Source of the DNA: Methylorubrum populi
Lineage (GTDB): Bacteria; Pseudomonadota; Alphaproteobacteria; Rhizobiales; Beijerinckiaceae
Length of the DNA: 64,000 nt
Direction of reading: 5' to 3'
Assembly (NCBI GenBank): GCA_036946625.1
Contig: JAQIIU010000003.1
Coordinates: 1,189,961-1,253,960 of the forward strand
Shown here: positions 31,180 to 40,168 of the stretch, piece after piece
How positions within the stretch are numbered: position 1 is the first letter of the stretch
Layout: every line of letters starts with the position of its first letter
Position numbers and translations under genes: made by a program
Notes under the pieces: model-generated
The model's input: the letters and a program-made list of their open reading frames with translations, nothing else
The model's database searches: none
Told to the model about the DNA's origin: nothing

Positions 31180-32400
31180 TCAAGCGGCCGACCCGTGCGC
31201 GGCCCTGAGCGCCGCGTCGAGATCGCGAAAGAGGTCGTCCGGATCCTCGATGCCGGTCGAGAGGCGCAGCAGGTCCGGCGGGCAGGGCGTGCCCGGCCCC
31301 TCGATCGAGGCACGGTGCTCGATCAGGCTCTCCACGCCGCCGAGCGAGGTCGCCCGCTTCCACAGGGCGACCCGTGCGGCGGTGTCGATCGCCGCCGCCT
31401 CGCCGCCGGCCGCGCGGATCGACAGCATGTAGCCGAACCCGCCTTCCATCTGCCGCGCGGCGATGGCGTGGCCGGGATGCCCCGGCAGACCCGGATAGAG
31501 CACCGCGCTCACGAGCGAATGCCCGAAGAGGCGTTCGGCCAGGCGCAAGGCCCCGGCGCTCTGGGCCACGGCGCGCAAGGAAAGCGTGCGCAGGCCCCGC
31601 ATCAGCAGATAGGCCTCGAACGGCCCGAGGATCGCGCCCCATTGACCGCGGATCGCGGCCAAGCGCTCCCAGAACGCGTCCCGGCGCGCACCGGCCAGCA
31701 CGCCGGCCACCACGTCGGAATGGCCGTTCAGGATCTTGGTGGCCGAGTGCATCACGATGTCGGCGCCGTGCTCCAGCGGCCGGGTCAGGATCGGGCTCGC
31801 GGCGGTCGAATCCACCGCGACGCGGGCGCCGGCCGCCCGGGCGATCCCGGCGATGCGGGCGATGTCGGTGACGGTGCAGAGCGGGTTGCCCGGGGTCTCG
31901 ATCCAGACGAGTCGGGTCCTGCCGGGCCGGATCGCGGCCCGCACCGCCTCCGGATCGTCCATCGCCACGAAGTCGACGGAAAGGTCGAGGCGCGGCGCCT
32001 CCTGGCGCAGCCAGCGCCGCAGGCCCCAGTACATCACCTCGGGCGCCAGCACGTGATCGCCGCGCTCCAGGGCGCAGAACACCGCCGCCGCCGCGGCCAT
32101 GCCGGACCCGAACAGCAGCGCGCCGGCCTCCGCCCGTTCGAGCGCGGCGACGACATCCTCCGCCTCGCGCGTCGTGGCATTGTCGGGCCGGGCATAGGAG
32201 AAGCCGGAGCGGTAGGCGTTGTCGGGGTCGCGCAGATAGGTGGTGGAGAGATGGAGCGGCGGCACGATCGCCCGCGTCACCGGGTCGATCCGCCCGAGCG
32301 CCTGCGCCGCCAGCGTGCGCGGGCGCCACGCCCCGCTCGAAAGCCCATCCGTGGACGGCGCTGCATCGGAATCGCCGTGAGGCGCGTTGGACCGGCTCAT
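31180..32400 (-). CDS. Cystathionine gamma-synthase/beta-lyase family PLP enzyme
   Basis: 406 aa, Cys/Met metabolism fold type I. PLP lysine in MHSATKILNGHSD; LLFGSGMAAAAAV is the phosphate-binding turn; YARPDNATTREAE and WIETPGNPL are family motifs. Members act as cystathionine beta-lyase, gamma-synthase or methionine gamma-lyase, so the precise reaction is unresolved; the SxTK context and length fit a MetC/MetB-type enzyme. Start MSRSNAPHG chosen because the in-frame extension to 32502 lacks homology. Divergent from tspO. Confidence 0.88.
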   Translation of the reverse strand: MSRSNAPHGDSDAAPSTDGLSSGAWRPRTLAAQALGRIDPVTRAIVPPLHLSTTYLRDPDNAYRSGFSYARPDNATTREAEDVVAALERAEAGALLFGSGMAAAAAVFCALERGDHVLAPEVMYWGLRRWLRQEAPRLDLSVDFVAMDDPEAVRAAIRPGRTRLVWIETPGNPLCTVTDIARIAGIARAAGARVAVDSTAASPILTRPLEHGADIVMHSATKILNGHSDVVAGVLAGARRDAFWERLAAIRGQWGAILGPFEAYLLMRGLRTLSLRAVAQSAGALRLAERLFGHSLVSAVLYPGLPGHPGHAIAARQMEGGFGYMLSIRAAGGEAAAIDTAARVALWKRATSLGGVESLIEHRASIEGPGTPCPPDLLRLSTGIEDPDDLFRDLDAALRAAHGSAA

Positions 32401-32507
32401 GTTCGTCCTTGGAAGTCCGCGTCCGAAGTCGGGATCGGTTTTCCGCTTGAGCGAATCCGTCGCGCCGGGCAAGGCAAGCGGACGAATCACGGAGGATCGC
32501 ACAGCGC

Positions 32508-33023
32508 ATGGGCGCCCTGGACATCCCCGAGCGGCCGGCCCTGCCGCCGATCCCGCGGCTCGCCGCCGCGATCCTGCCCGTCGCCCTGGTGACGGCGGTC
32601 GGCACGCTCTCGACCGGCTCGAACATCGAGGACTGGTACACGACGATCCGCAAGCCGGCCTTCAACCCGCCGAACTGGGTGTTTCCGCTGGCCTGGACCG
32701 TTCTCTACACGATGATCGCGGTCTCGCTCTGGCGGCTTCTCGGCGCGCGTCCCGTGCCGGGGCCGGCCCGGAAGGCGTGGTGGCTGGCGCTCGCCGCCTT
32801 CGCGGCGCAGCTCGCCCTCAACGCCGCCTGGACCCCGGTCTTCTTCGCCGTCCACCGACTCGGCCTCGCCCTGATCGTGGCGCTCGCGATGCTGGCGATG
32901 ATCCTGTGGGCGATCCGCCTCTCCTGGCGCTTCGACCGCGCCGCGGCGTGGCTGCTCGTGCCCTACGCCGGATGGGTGGCGTTCGCCTGCCTGCTCAACG
33001 GGACGATCTGGCAGATGAATTGA
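32508..33023 (+). CDS. tspO: TspO/MBR family tryptophan-rich sensory protein
   Basis: 171 aa with five TM helices. The hallmark WYTTIRKPAFNPPNWVFPLA between TM1 and TM2 binds porphyrin or cholesterol-like ligands in the family; LALNAAWTPVFF and LLNGTIWQMN complete the pattern. In alphaproteobacteria TspO tunes tetrapyrrole and stress responses. It ends 4 bases from the convergent receiver gene. Confidence 0.93.
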   Translation: MGALDIPERPALPPIPRLAAAILPVALVTAVGTLSTGSNIEDWYTTIRKPAFNPPNWVFPLAWTVLYTMIAVSLWRLLGARPVPGPARKAWWLALAAFAAQLALNAAWTPVFFAVHRLGLALIVALAMLAMILWAIRLSWRFDRAAAWLLVPYAGWVAFACLLNGTIWQMN

Positions 33024-33027
33024 GCGG

Positions 33028-33393
33028 TCAGGCCGCCAGCGCCCGCGTCACCGTCGAGCGCAGGTCGGCGAGGGAGAACGGCTTGGTCAGCACGTCGGTG
33101 ACGATGGCGTCGAGGCCGCGGGCGCGCTCGCGCTGGTCGGCGAAGCCCGTCATCAGCAGGATCGTCAGGTCGGGATAGTCGCGCTTGGCCGCGAGCGAGA
33201 GCGCGATGCCGTCCATCAGTGGCATGCGGATGTCGGTCAGCATCAGGTCGAAGCCGCCGCCGGCCTCGGACAGGCGGTCGAGGCCGTCGCTGCCGTCGAT
33301 GGCCGTGATCACCGTGTGACCGTCCAGTTCCAGCCCCCGCTTGAGGAAGCCGCGAACCGTATCCTCGTCATCCACGAGCAGGATGCGCGCCAT
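33028..33393 (-). CDS. Single-domain response regulator (CpdR-like)
   Basis: 121 aa receiver with no output domain. ILLVDDEDTVRGFLKRGLE, phospho-Asp in MLTDIRMPLMDG, Thr/Lys in LLMTGFAD and LTKPFSL. Sequence and size resemble CpdR, the ClpXP adaptor of the CtrA pathway; the TGFA segment is particularly like CpdR. The CpdR assignment is moderately secure. Start MARILLVDD by family convention. Confidence 0.85.
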   Translation of the reverse strand: MARILLVDDEDTVRGFLKRGLELDGHTVITAIDGSDGLDRLSEAGGGFDLMLTDIRMPLMDGIALSLAAKRDYPDLTILLMTGFADQRERARGLDAIVTDVLTKPFSLADLRSTVTRALAA

Positions 33394-33556
33394 GACCGGG
33401 CGTCCTCTCCCATTCTTGCGATGTGGGTCGCGTCGCCCGAGTGACCGCGCGGAAGCGTGGCCTGTCAAGCATCGAACGGCGGCAGAGTTCCATCGGCCGC
33501 CGATTTCAGGCAAGTGTCGCGAATTTATCAGGAATTTCCGAGACCGGGATTGCGCC

Positions 33557-34126
33557 TCAGGCGCCGCCGAACAGGTCCGCGTCGCTGCTGTCGTAATCGA
33601 CCAGACCGACGAAGGGCAGTTGGCGGAAGGCGTGGGCCGCGTCCATGCCGTAGCCCACCACGAACACGTCGGGGCAGGTGAAGCCGACGAAATCCGCGTC
33701 GATGGTCACGGCGCGCTTGCCCGGCTTCTCCAGGAGCACGGCGGTGAGCACCCGCTTGGCACCGCGGGCCATCAGCAGGTCCTTGGCGAAGACGACGGTG
33801 CGGCCGGATTCGAGGATGTCGTCGATCAGGAGCACGTCGCGCCCGCGCACCTCGCTCTGCACGTCGCGCAGGATCTCGACCTGCCCCGAGGAGGCCGTCG
33901 AGGTGCGGTAGCTCGACAGGTGGACGAATTCGACCTGCGGCGAGAGTCCGGCCCGATGAAGCGCCCGCAGCAGGTCGGCGGCGAACATGAAGCTGCCCTT
34001 GAGCACCGCGACGACGAGCAGGTTCTCGGGATCGGCCGCGACGATCTCCGCGGCCAACTCCTCGTTGCGCTTGGCGATGGCCGCCTCGTCGAACAGGACG
34101 CGGACGCGTTTGGATGCGGTGCTCAT
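33557..34126 (-). CDS. hpt: Hypoxanthine phosphoribosyltransferase
   Basis: 189 aa purine salvage enzyme forming IMP/GMP from PRPP. LKGSFMFAADLLR holds the PPi loop, VLLIDDILESGRT is the PRPP-binding motif, and DFVGFTCPDVFVVGYGMD is the base-binding part. Start MSTASKRVRV chosen by family length. The neighbouring 163 bases towards the receiver gene contain no gene. Confidence 0.95.
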   Translation of the reverse strand: MSTASKRVRVLFDEAAIAKRNEELAAEIVAADPENLLVVAVLKGSFMFAADLLRALHRAGLSPQVEFVHLSSYRTSTASSGQVEILRDVQSEVRGRDVLLIDDILESGRTVVFAKDLLMARGAKRVLTAVLLEKPGKRAVTIDADFVGFTCPDVFVVGYGMDAAHAFRQLPFVGLVDYDSSDADLFGGA

Positions 34127-34461
34127 GCGGCTCGTGACGGTTTCGCTGGATTTTCGACGGCGCGGGCCACCCTCGGCCGTCCCGTCCCACCATACCATGA
34201 GCGGCCGGCTCCGCCAGCGCCGCGGTTCGGCGGAGCCGGGACGCCGGTTGACGGCTTGGGCTTTGCCTCTTCCGTCCTTGCGAGGCTCGGCGCAAGCAAT
34301 CCAAAGCCCGACGAGAGCCGAACCATGTGCGCGCGCTTGGCTGCCCTCCGTTCGCAAGCGGTGTCCCTTCAGGCGAAGCGATTCGGAAGCGCGGCGCTGA
34401 AACGTCGAAAAGAGAACGCCCCCGACCCATCCGCATGGCCGCTTGACGCACGGTCGATTTT
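34127..34461. other. Intergenic region between hpt and the GbsR-like gene
   Basis: No gene supported. It contains a decayed family A-like palindrome at about 34258-34312 (gggctttgcc...caaagccc around ccttgcgaggc) and, at 34443-34448, TTGACG, a good -35 for the gene to the right. Confidence 0.5.
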
Positions 34462-34495
34462 GTCTGAAATTTCCGTCATGACGGAAATTTCAGAC
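34462..34495 (+). promoter_or_regulatory. Perfect 34-base palindrome across the GbsR-like start codon
   Basis: Two 17-base arms, GTCTGAAATTTCCGTCA and its exact complement, meet with no spacer at the central CATGAC; the ATG at 34478 is the centre. TTGACG lies at 34443-34448, 17 bases before GAAATT (34466-34471), which would place transcription start at or next to the ATG. Best read as an autorepressor operator on a leaderless message. The palindrome is seen directly; function is inferred. Confidence 0.75.
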
Positions 34496-35038
34496 CGATC
34501 GGAAAAGCTCGCGCCCGCGGTGGAGCGCTTCATCCTGCACTGGGGCGATCTCGGCGGGCAGTGGGGCGTCAACCGTTCCGTCGCGCAGACCCACGCCCTG
34601 CTCTACCTCTCCGACAAGCCGCTCGCCGCGGAGGACATCGCCGGCACGCTCGGCATCGCCCGCTCCAACGTCTCGACCTCCCTGAAGGAACTGGCGGCCT
34701 GGAACCTGATCCGGCGGGTGCCGGTGATGGGCGAGCGGCGCGACTTCTTCGTCGCCGAGACGGACCTGTGGGAGATGGTCACCCGCATCGCCGCCGGCCG
34801 CAAGGAGCGGGAGATCGATCCGGCCCTCAAGGCGCTGCGGGAATGCGTGGCCGAGGCCGAGGGCGATCCGCGGATCGGCGCGGTGGCCTCCCGGCGCCTG
34901 AAGGCGATGCTCGACTTCACCCAGACGCTCGACGGCTGGTACGCGCAGATGCTGAACGTGCCCCACAACACCCTGGCCAAGCTGATCCGTCTCGGCGGAC
35001 GGATCGTCCGCTACCTGCCGGTCAAAGCCGACACCTGA
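34478..35038 (+). CDS. GbsR/MarR-type winged-helix regulator
   Basis: 186 aa. HTH at about 45-70 (AEDIAGTLGIARSNVSTSLK) with a wing (VPVMGERRDFFVA), preceded by FILHWGDLGGQWGVNRSVAQ, characteristic of the GbsR/PadR-like branch of MarR proteins; the C-terminal helices would dimerise. Codons 1-6 (MTEISD) are themselves the right arm of a 34-base palindrome. No Shine-Dalgarno is present. The next gene, 49 bases on, is probably in its regulon. Confidence 0.9.
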   Translation: MTEISDRSEKLAPAVERFILHWGDLGGQWGVNRSVAQTHALLYLSDKPLAAEDIAGTLGIARSNVSTSLKELAAWNLIRRVPVMGERRDFFVAETDLWEMVTRIAAGRKEREIDPALKALRECVAEAEGDPRIGAVASRRLKAMLDFTQTLDGWYAQMLNVPHNTLAKLIRLGGRIVRYLPVKADT

Positions 35039-35087
35039 CCGATCCGTTCGATCGTCATCCGGAAGGATGCTCAAGGAGGCTCATCCG

Positions 35088-35786
35088 ATGCGCCGCGTCG
35101 CCGAAATCGCCGTCCCGGCCAGCGCCCCGGTCCGCCCGGCGGACCTGTTCGACCTGCGCTTCCGGGCGCTGGTCCCGGAGACGGACTGGGCCCGGCTGCC
35201 CCCGGCCGTGCGGCGGCGCTTCTCGAAGCGGCTCGGCGACGGCGAGAGCGCGGTCTATGCCGGGCGGGTGGTCGGAACGGAACTGACCTGGGCCGGCTGG
35301 CTGCTGGCGCAGGTCCTGCGCCTCGTCGGCGCGCCGCTGCCGACGACCCGGGTCGCCAACGTGCCGAGCGTCGTCGCGGTGACGCGGGACGGCGCGGGCG
35401 GCGGCCAGATCTGGACGCGGCTCTACGCCCGTGGCTCCGGCTTCCCGCAGGCGATCCACTCGGCCAAGCGCTTCCGGGGTCCGACCGGGCTGGAGGAGCG
35501 GGTCGGCGCCGGGCTCGGCATGAGCCTGCGGGTTCTGGTGGAGGATCGCGCGCTGGTCTTCCGCAGCGAGCGCTACTTCATCGACCTGCCGGGTTTTCGC
35601 CTGACGCTGCCGGGCTGGCTCACCCCGGGCATCCTCACGGTCAGCCACGGCGCCACGGGTCCGCGCGGTTTCCGCTTCGTGCTGGAGATCCGCCACGCCC
35701 GCCTCGGTCGCCTGCTGCGGCAGGAGGCGGAATTCGTCGATCAGACCGAGGCGCGCGACGACGTCGCCCCCTCCTCGCTGCCGTAG
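35088..35786 (+). CDS. DUF4166 domain protein
   Basis: 232 aa. Recognised by the DUF4166 layout: FRALVPETDWARLPPAVRRRF at the start, a beta-rich middle (IWTRLYARGSGFPQAIHSAK) and YFIDLPGFRLTLPGWLTPG. Function unknown; homologues are often next to GbsR-like regulators or fused to saccharopine-dehydrogenase-like proteins. AAGGAGG lies 9 bases before this ATG, so it is preferred over the ATG at 35067. No signal peptide. Confidence 0.85.
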   Translation: MRRVAEIAVPASAPVRPADLFDLRFRALVPETDWARLPPAVRRRFSKRLGDGESAVYAGRVVGTELTWAGWLLAQVLRLVGAPLPTTRVANVPSVVAVTRDGAGGGQIWTRLYARGSGFPQAIHSAKRFRGPTGLEERVGAGLGMSLRVLVEDRALVFRSERYFIDLPGFRLTLPGWLTPGILTVSHGATGPRGFRFVLEIRHARLGRLLRQEAEFVDQTEARDDVAPSSLP

Positions 35787-35789
35787 GGG

Positions 35790-36092
35790 TCAGCCCGCGA
35801 GGCGGGCGCCCGTCGGGCGGTCGGCGCCCCAGATCTTCTCGAGGTTGTAGAAGCCGCGCACCTCGGGACGGAAGATGTGGACGAGCACGTCCCCCGCATC
35901 GATCAGCACCCAATCGCAGGCCGGAAGGCCCTCGACGCGGGCATTGCCGAAGCCCTGGGCCTTCATCTCCTGGATGATCTTGTCGGCGATCGAGCCGACA
36001 TGGCGCTGCGAGCGGCCGGACGCGATGATCATCGTATCGGCGAGGGAGGTCTTGCCCGCGAGATCGATCTCGACGGTCTCCTCGGCCTTCAT
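35790..36092 (-). CDS. rsfS: Ribosomal silencing factor RsfS
   Basis: 100 aa from the first standard start. RsfS binds uL14 and blocks subunit joining under starvation. IIASGRSQRHVGSIADKI, ACDWVLIDAGDVLVHIF and FYNLEKIW are diagnostic. Homology runs about 12-18 residues upstream of this ATG (DALKALALGCLDEMKAEE) in an open frame that holds no ATG, GTG or TTG before a stop near 36265. The true start may therefore be a non-standard codon such as CTG at 36188. Lies just downstream of nadD, the usual synteny. Confidence 0.85.
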   Translation of the reverse strand: MKAEETVEIDLAGKTSLADTMIIASGRSQRHVGSIADKIIQEMKAQGFGNARVEGLPACDWVLIDAGDVLVHIFRPEVRGFYNLEKIWGADRPTGARLAG

Positions 36093-36278
36093 CTCGTCGA
36101 GGCACCCGAGGGCCAGGGCCTTCAGGGCGTCGGAGGAAGCAGGCTCGGCATCGGAGCCGGCGGCTCCGGGGTGAAGGTGTGCGGACAGGGTCTCGGTTCC
36201 CGGTGAGCGGCTTGTGGCAACACCGCCACCCGGCGAAATTGGCGGCTTTCGGCCCGCTTTTCAAGCGGGCGCAACGCC

Positions 36279-36839
36279 CTACGCACCCGCCCGCAGCGCG
36301 GTCGAGGACAGATCGGAGCGCGGACCGTGCAGGAAGGTCCAGGCCGGCGGCCGGCGGCCCGCGAGCGTGACCGCCGCCGCTTCCGGGATTCGCGCGCCGG
36401 CGTAGGCCCGCGCCGCCCGCGCGGCCGGCGCGGTCAGGGTGTGTCCCGGCCGGTCGATCACCGCGACCGGAACCAGCGTGAGGATCTCCTCGAAGCGCTG
36501 CCAGCGGTGGAGGGTTCCGAGGGAATCCGCGCCCATGATCCAGACGAAGCGCAAGGTCGGCCGCCGCCGGACCAGCCAGCGCAGCGTGTCGACGGTGTAG
36601 CGGCTGCCGAGGCCCGCCTCGAAGGCGGTGACGGCGATGCGCGGGTCCACCGCGAGTGCGCGCGCCCGGGCCGTCCGCTCCGGCAGCGGCGCGAGCAGGC
36701 CGCGGTCCTTCAGCGGGTTGCCCGGGGTGACGAGCCACCACACCCGGTCGAGCCGCAGGCGCCGCAGGGCGGTGCGGCTGACATGGAGATGGCCGGCATG
36801 GGCCGGATTGAACGAGCCGCCGTAGAGCCCGATCCGCAT
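36279..36839 (-). CDS. nadD: Nicotinate-nucleotide adenylyltransferase NadD
   Basis: 186 aa, forming NaAD from NaMN and ATP in NAD synthesis. IGLYGGSFNPAHAGHLHVS holds the nucleotidyltransferase HxGH motif; VTPGNPLK, WIMGADSLGTLHRW and DLSSTALR follow in order. The start MRIGLYGG is 55 bases after proA; a longer frame reaching into proA is not needed. Operon order proB-proA-nadD-rsfS is common in this order of bacteria. Confidence 0.93.
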   Translation of the reverse strand: MRIGLYGGSFNPAHAGHLHVSRTALRRLRLDRVWWLVTPGNPLKDRGLLAPLPERTARARALAVDPRIAVTAFEAGLGSRYTVDTLRWLVRRRPTLRFVWIMGADSLGTLHRWQRFEEILTLVPVAVIDRPGHTLTAPAARAARAYAGARIPEAAAVTLAGRRPPAWTFLHGPRSDLSSTALRAGA

Positions 36840-36894
36840 GCCGGCCGCCGCGGGCGGAAGCGTGTCTTCGCGCAGGGGAAGAACCGTCAGCGCG

Positions 36895-38193
36895 TCACGG
36901 CCGGGTCTGGCCGCTGCCGTGGACCCGGTACTTGAAGGTGGTGAGCTGCTCGACGCCGACCGGGCCGCGGGCGTGCATCCGGCCCGTGGCGATGCCGATC
37001 TCGGCGCCGAAACCGAACTCGCCGCCATCGGCGAACTGGGTCGAGGCGTTGTGCGTCACGATCGCGGAATCGACCTCGTTGAGGAAGCGCGTGGCGGCTT
37101 CCGTGTCGTCGGTGACGATCGCGTCGGTGTGGTGCGAACCGTTGGCCTCGATGTGGGCGATGGCCGCGTCGAGCCCCTCGACCACCTTCGCCGAGATCAC
37201 CGCGTCGAGATACTCGGTGCGCCAGTCGGCCTCGGTCGCGGGCGTCACCCGCGGGTCGACGCCTTGCGTCGCCGCGTCGCCGCGCACGGCGCAGCCGGAT
37301 TCGAGCAGCGCCTCGACCAGCGGCTTGAGATGGGTCTTGGCCACGGCGGCATCGACCAGCAGCGTCTCGGCGGCACCGCAGATGCCGGTGCGGCGCATCT
37401 TGCTGTTGAGGAGCACGGTGCGGGCCATGCCGAGATCGGCGCCCTCGGCCACGTAGACGTGGCAGATGCCATCGAGATGGGCGAAGACCGGCACCCGGGC
37501 CTCGGCCTGAACCCGCTCGACGAGGCTGCGCCCGCCGCGGGGCACGATCACGTCGACGCAGCCGCCGAGGCCGGTCAGCATCAGGCCCACCGCCGCCCGG
37601 TCGCGGGTCGGCACGAGTTGGATCGCGTCCGCCGGCAGGCCGGTGCGGGCCAGACCCTCGCTCATCGCCGCGGCGATGGCGGTGGCGGTGCGGTGCGAGT
37701 CCGAGCCGGCGCGCAGGATCGCGGCGTTGCCGGCCTTGAGGCAGAGCGCGCCGGCATCGGCGGTGACGTTGGGGCGGCTCTCGAAGATGACGCCGACCAC
37801 GCCGAGCGGCACCGAGATGCGCTCGATCAACAGGCCGTTCGGCCGCTCGAAGGCCGCGAGCTGGCGCCCGATCGGGTCGGGCAGGGCCGAGACCTTCTCC
37901 ACCGCCTCGGCGATGGCCGCGACCCGGCCCTCGTCGAGTGTCAGCCGGTCGAGGATCGCCTTGGTCTGGCCGGCGGCCCGGGCCGCGGAGACGTCGCGGG
38001 CGTTCTCGCGCAGGATGGCCGGGGTGCTCGCGCGGATCTGCTCGGCGATGGCGCGCAGGGCCAGATCCTTGGCCTGCGCCGGGGCAAGCGCCATCGCCCG
38101 GCCGGCGGCGCGGGCACGGCGGCCGATCCCGGCCATCAGGGTCGCGAGGTCGTCGGCGTCCGCGACATCGGATTTGAGGTTCAGGACAGGCAC
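36895..38193 (-). CDS. proA: Gamma-glutamyl phosphate reductase ProA
   Basis: 432 aa aldehyde-dehydrogenase-like enzyme reducing glutamyl-5-phosphate to the semialdehyde in proline synthesis. [30 protein letters not shown], and the catalytic Cys in [14 protein letters not shown] (VPVLNLKSD) is used as start because the upstream frame lacks homology and no ATG fits; GGGA lies just upstream. Follows proB by 136 bases. Confidence 0.95.
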   Translation of the reverse strand: MPVLNLKSDVADADDLATLMAGIGRRARAAGRAMALAPAQAKDLALRAIAEQIRASTPAILRENARDVSAARAAGQTKAILDRLTLDEGRVAAIAEAVEKVSALPDPIGRQLAAFERPNGLLIERISVPLGVVGVIFESRPNVTADAGALCLKAGNAAILRAGSDSHRTATAIAAAMSEGLARTGLPADAIQLVPTRDRAAVGLMLTGLGGCVDVIVPRGGRSLVERVQAEARVPVFAHLDGICHVYVAEGADLGMARTVLLNSKMRRTGICGAAETLLVDAAVAKTHLKPLVEALLESGCAVRGDAATQGVDPRVTPATEADWRTEYLDAVISAKVVEGLDAAIAHIEANGSHHTDAIVTDDTEAATRFLNEVDSAIVTHNASTQFADGGEFGFGAEIGIATGRMHARGPVGVEQLTTFKYRVHGSGQTRP

Positions 38194-38329
38194 GGTCCCG
38201 CTTCCCGTCTGGCGCCGGAAGAACGGCGCGATGGTGCATGTGAATGCATGTCGTCCCCCGCCCCTTCGCACGTCGCGGCAGGGTTGAACAAGCGCGGATG
38301 TTGCTCCGTCCGGGCCGACGGCCGGAGGA

Positions 38330-39463
38330 TCAGACGCCGATCATCGCCAGATCGTCCCGGTGGATCATCTCCGTACGCCCGGCCTGAGCCGAGGCGGCGG
38401 CGATCTCGCGGCTGGAGCGGCCGATGATGGCGGCGGCGTCCGCACTGTCGTAGGCGACGAGGCCGCGCCCGAGGATACGCCCCTCCGGCCCGCGGATCAG
38501 CACGGCGTCGCCCTTGGCGAAGCTGCCCTCGATGGCGGTGACGCCGACCGGCAGCAGGCTCGCGCCGCCTTCGAGGGCGCGGGCGGCGCCGGCATCGACG
38601 ACGAGGGTGCCGGAGGTCTCCAGCGAGCCGGCGATCCAGGTCTTGCGCGCGGCGGTCGGAGTCGAGCCCGACAGGAACCACGTGCAGCGCCCGCCCTCGC
38701 GGACGGTGCGCAGCGGGTTCTTCCCCCGCCCGTCGGCGACGACCATGTGGGTGCCGCCGCTCGCCGCGATCTTGGCCGCCTCGACCTTGGTGCGCATGCC
38801 CCCGCGCGACAGCTCGGAAGCGGGACCGCCGGCCATCGCTTCGATCTCCGGCGTCACCCGCTCGATCACCGGCAGATGGCGGGCCTGCGGGTCGGTGTGC
38901 GGCGGGGCGGTGTAGAGGCCGTCGATGTCGGAGAACAGCACCAGCACGTCGGCGCCGATCATGGTGGCGACCCGGGCGGCCAGCCGATCGTTGTCGCCGT
39001 AGCGGATCTCGGCGGTGGCCACCGTGTCGTTCTCGTTGACGACCGGCACCGCGCGCACCTCCAGGAGCTTCTGTACGGTCGCGCGGGCGTTGAGGTAGCG
39101 GCGGCGCTCCTCGGTGTCCTTGGGCGTCACCAGCACCTGTCCCGCCACGATGTCGTGGTGGCCGAGCGCCTCGGTCCAGTGGCGGGCGAGCGCGATCTGG
39201 CCCACCGCCGCCGAGGCTTGGCTCTCCTCCAGGCGCAGGGTTCCGGGAGGAAGGCCGAGCACCGTCCGCCCCAGGGCGATGGCGCCGGAGGAGACGACGA
39301 CCACGTCGACGCCGCGCCCGTGCAGATCGGCGATGTCTTCCGCCAGCGCGGCGAGCCACGCGTGGCGCAGGCGCCCGCGCGCACGGTCCACCAGCAGGGC
39401 CGAGCCGACCTTGAGGACGACGCGTCGGAAATCTTCGAGGGCAGGGGAGAGAACCACGGTCAT
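38330..39463 (-). CDS. proB: Glutamate 5-kinase ProB
   Basis: 377 aa with amino-acid kinase domain ([45 protein letters not shown]) and C-terminal PUA domain (about 280-365). It phosphorylates glutamate as the first, proline-inhibited step of proline synthesis. Length matches E. coli-type ProB with PUA. Head of the proB-proA-nadD-rsfS series. Confidence 0.95.
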   Translation of the reverse strand: MTVVLSPALEDFRRVVLKVGSALLVDRARGRLRHAWLAALAEDIADLHGRGVDVVVVSSGAIALGRTVLGLPPGTLRLEESQASAAVGQIALARHWTEALGHHDIVAGQVLVTPKDTEERRRYLNARATVQKLLEVRAVPVVNENDTVATAEIRYGDNDRLAARVATMIGADVLVLFSDIDGLYTAPPHTDPQARHLPVIERVTPEIEAMAGGPASELSRGGMRTKVEAAKIAASGGTHMVVADGRGKNPLRTVREGGRCTWFLSGSTPTAARKTWIAGSLETSGTLVVDAGAARALEGGASLLPVGVTAIEGSFAKGDAVLIRGPEGRILGRGLVAYDSADAAAIIGRSSREIAAASAQAGRTEMIHRDDLAMIGV

Positions 39464-39739
39464 GCGGCAGTCGTTACGGCGGTCGTGGCGGGAGGGCTGA
39501 TGCGAAAGCCCGCTTCCTCTGCATGAAGCGGCCGGCCTTGGCCAGGGCCCGATCCACGCGACGCCTGTTCCCCGGCGAATGGCCGTGTCTGCAACTCATG
39601 CGCGCATATGCCGCAAATCGATGATGTAAAATTGAGATTTGCGCATGTTAATTGTAGACAATCGAAGAACGCCGCCGGAGACTCCGAGTTCGCCGGTGGG
39701 CACGATTCTCGGCCGCATCGAACCGCAGGAAGAGCGTCG

Positions 39740-40168
39740 TTGCCGAACCGTCTCCTGATCGTCGAGGACGACTACTTCTGGGCGGATGAACTGAGCCGGG
39801 GTCTGGCGAGCGCCGGGGCGATCGTTCTCGGCCCTGCCGCGAGCGTCGCTGCGGCGCTGGAGATCCTCGATCGGGAGCCCTGCGTGGACGCGGCGATCCT
39901 CGACATCAAGCTCAGGGGAACGCGAGCCTACGCCGTCGCCGACAGGCTGCTCGAGCGGGCCGTGCCCTTCCTGATCCTGAGCGGCTACGACAGTTCGGAC
40001 CTGCCGACCGCATACGCCCGCACTCCCTGGCTCGAAAAACCGGTCAGCCTCACCGTAACGCTGAAGGCGCTCGATGCCTTGCTGCCGAGTGATCGGCGCA
40101 TGCCTGAGCCTCCAGGTTCGCGGCTTCATGGGCGCCGACGGCCCTCCGTCATCAATTCGTCTCCCTGA
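39740..40168 (+). CDS. Single-domain response regulator with TTG start
   Basis: 142 aa receiver: LLIVEDDYFWADELSRGL, Asp in AAILDIKLRGT, FLILSGYDSS and WLEKPVS. This is the variant common in Hyphomicrobiales stand-alone receivers that follow HWE/HisKA2 kinases. TTG is chosen because AGGAAGAG precedes it by 6 bases; an ATG at 39608 would add an unrelated 44-residue leader. Its last codons overlap the end of the convergent DUF218 gene by 17 bases. The 276 bases before it are AT-rich from 39590 to 39665 and probably hold its promoter. Confidence 0.8.
   Translation: MPNRLLIVEDDYFWADELSRGLASAGAIVLGPAASVAAALEILDREPCVDAAILDIKLRGTRAYAVADRLLERAVPFLILSGYDSSDLPTAYARTPWLEKPVSLTVTLKALDALLPSDRRMPEPPGSRLHGRRRPSVINSSP

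Noticed and set aside
33341..34477. In-frame upstream extension of the GbsR-like gene
   Set aside because: The extension is antisense to the receiver and hpt genes and has no homology; the family N-terminus begins at the ATG in the palindrome.
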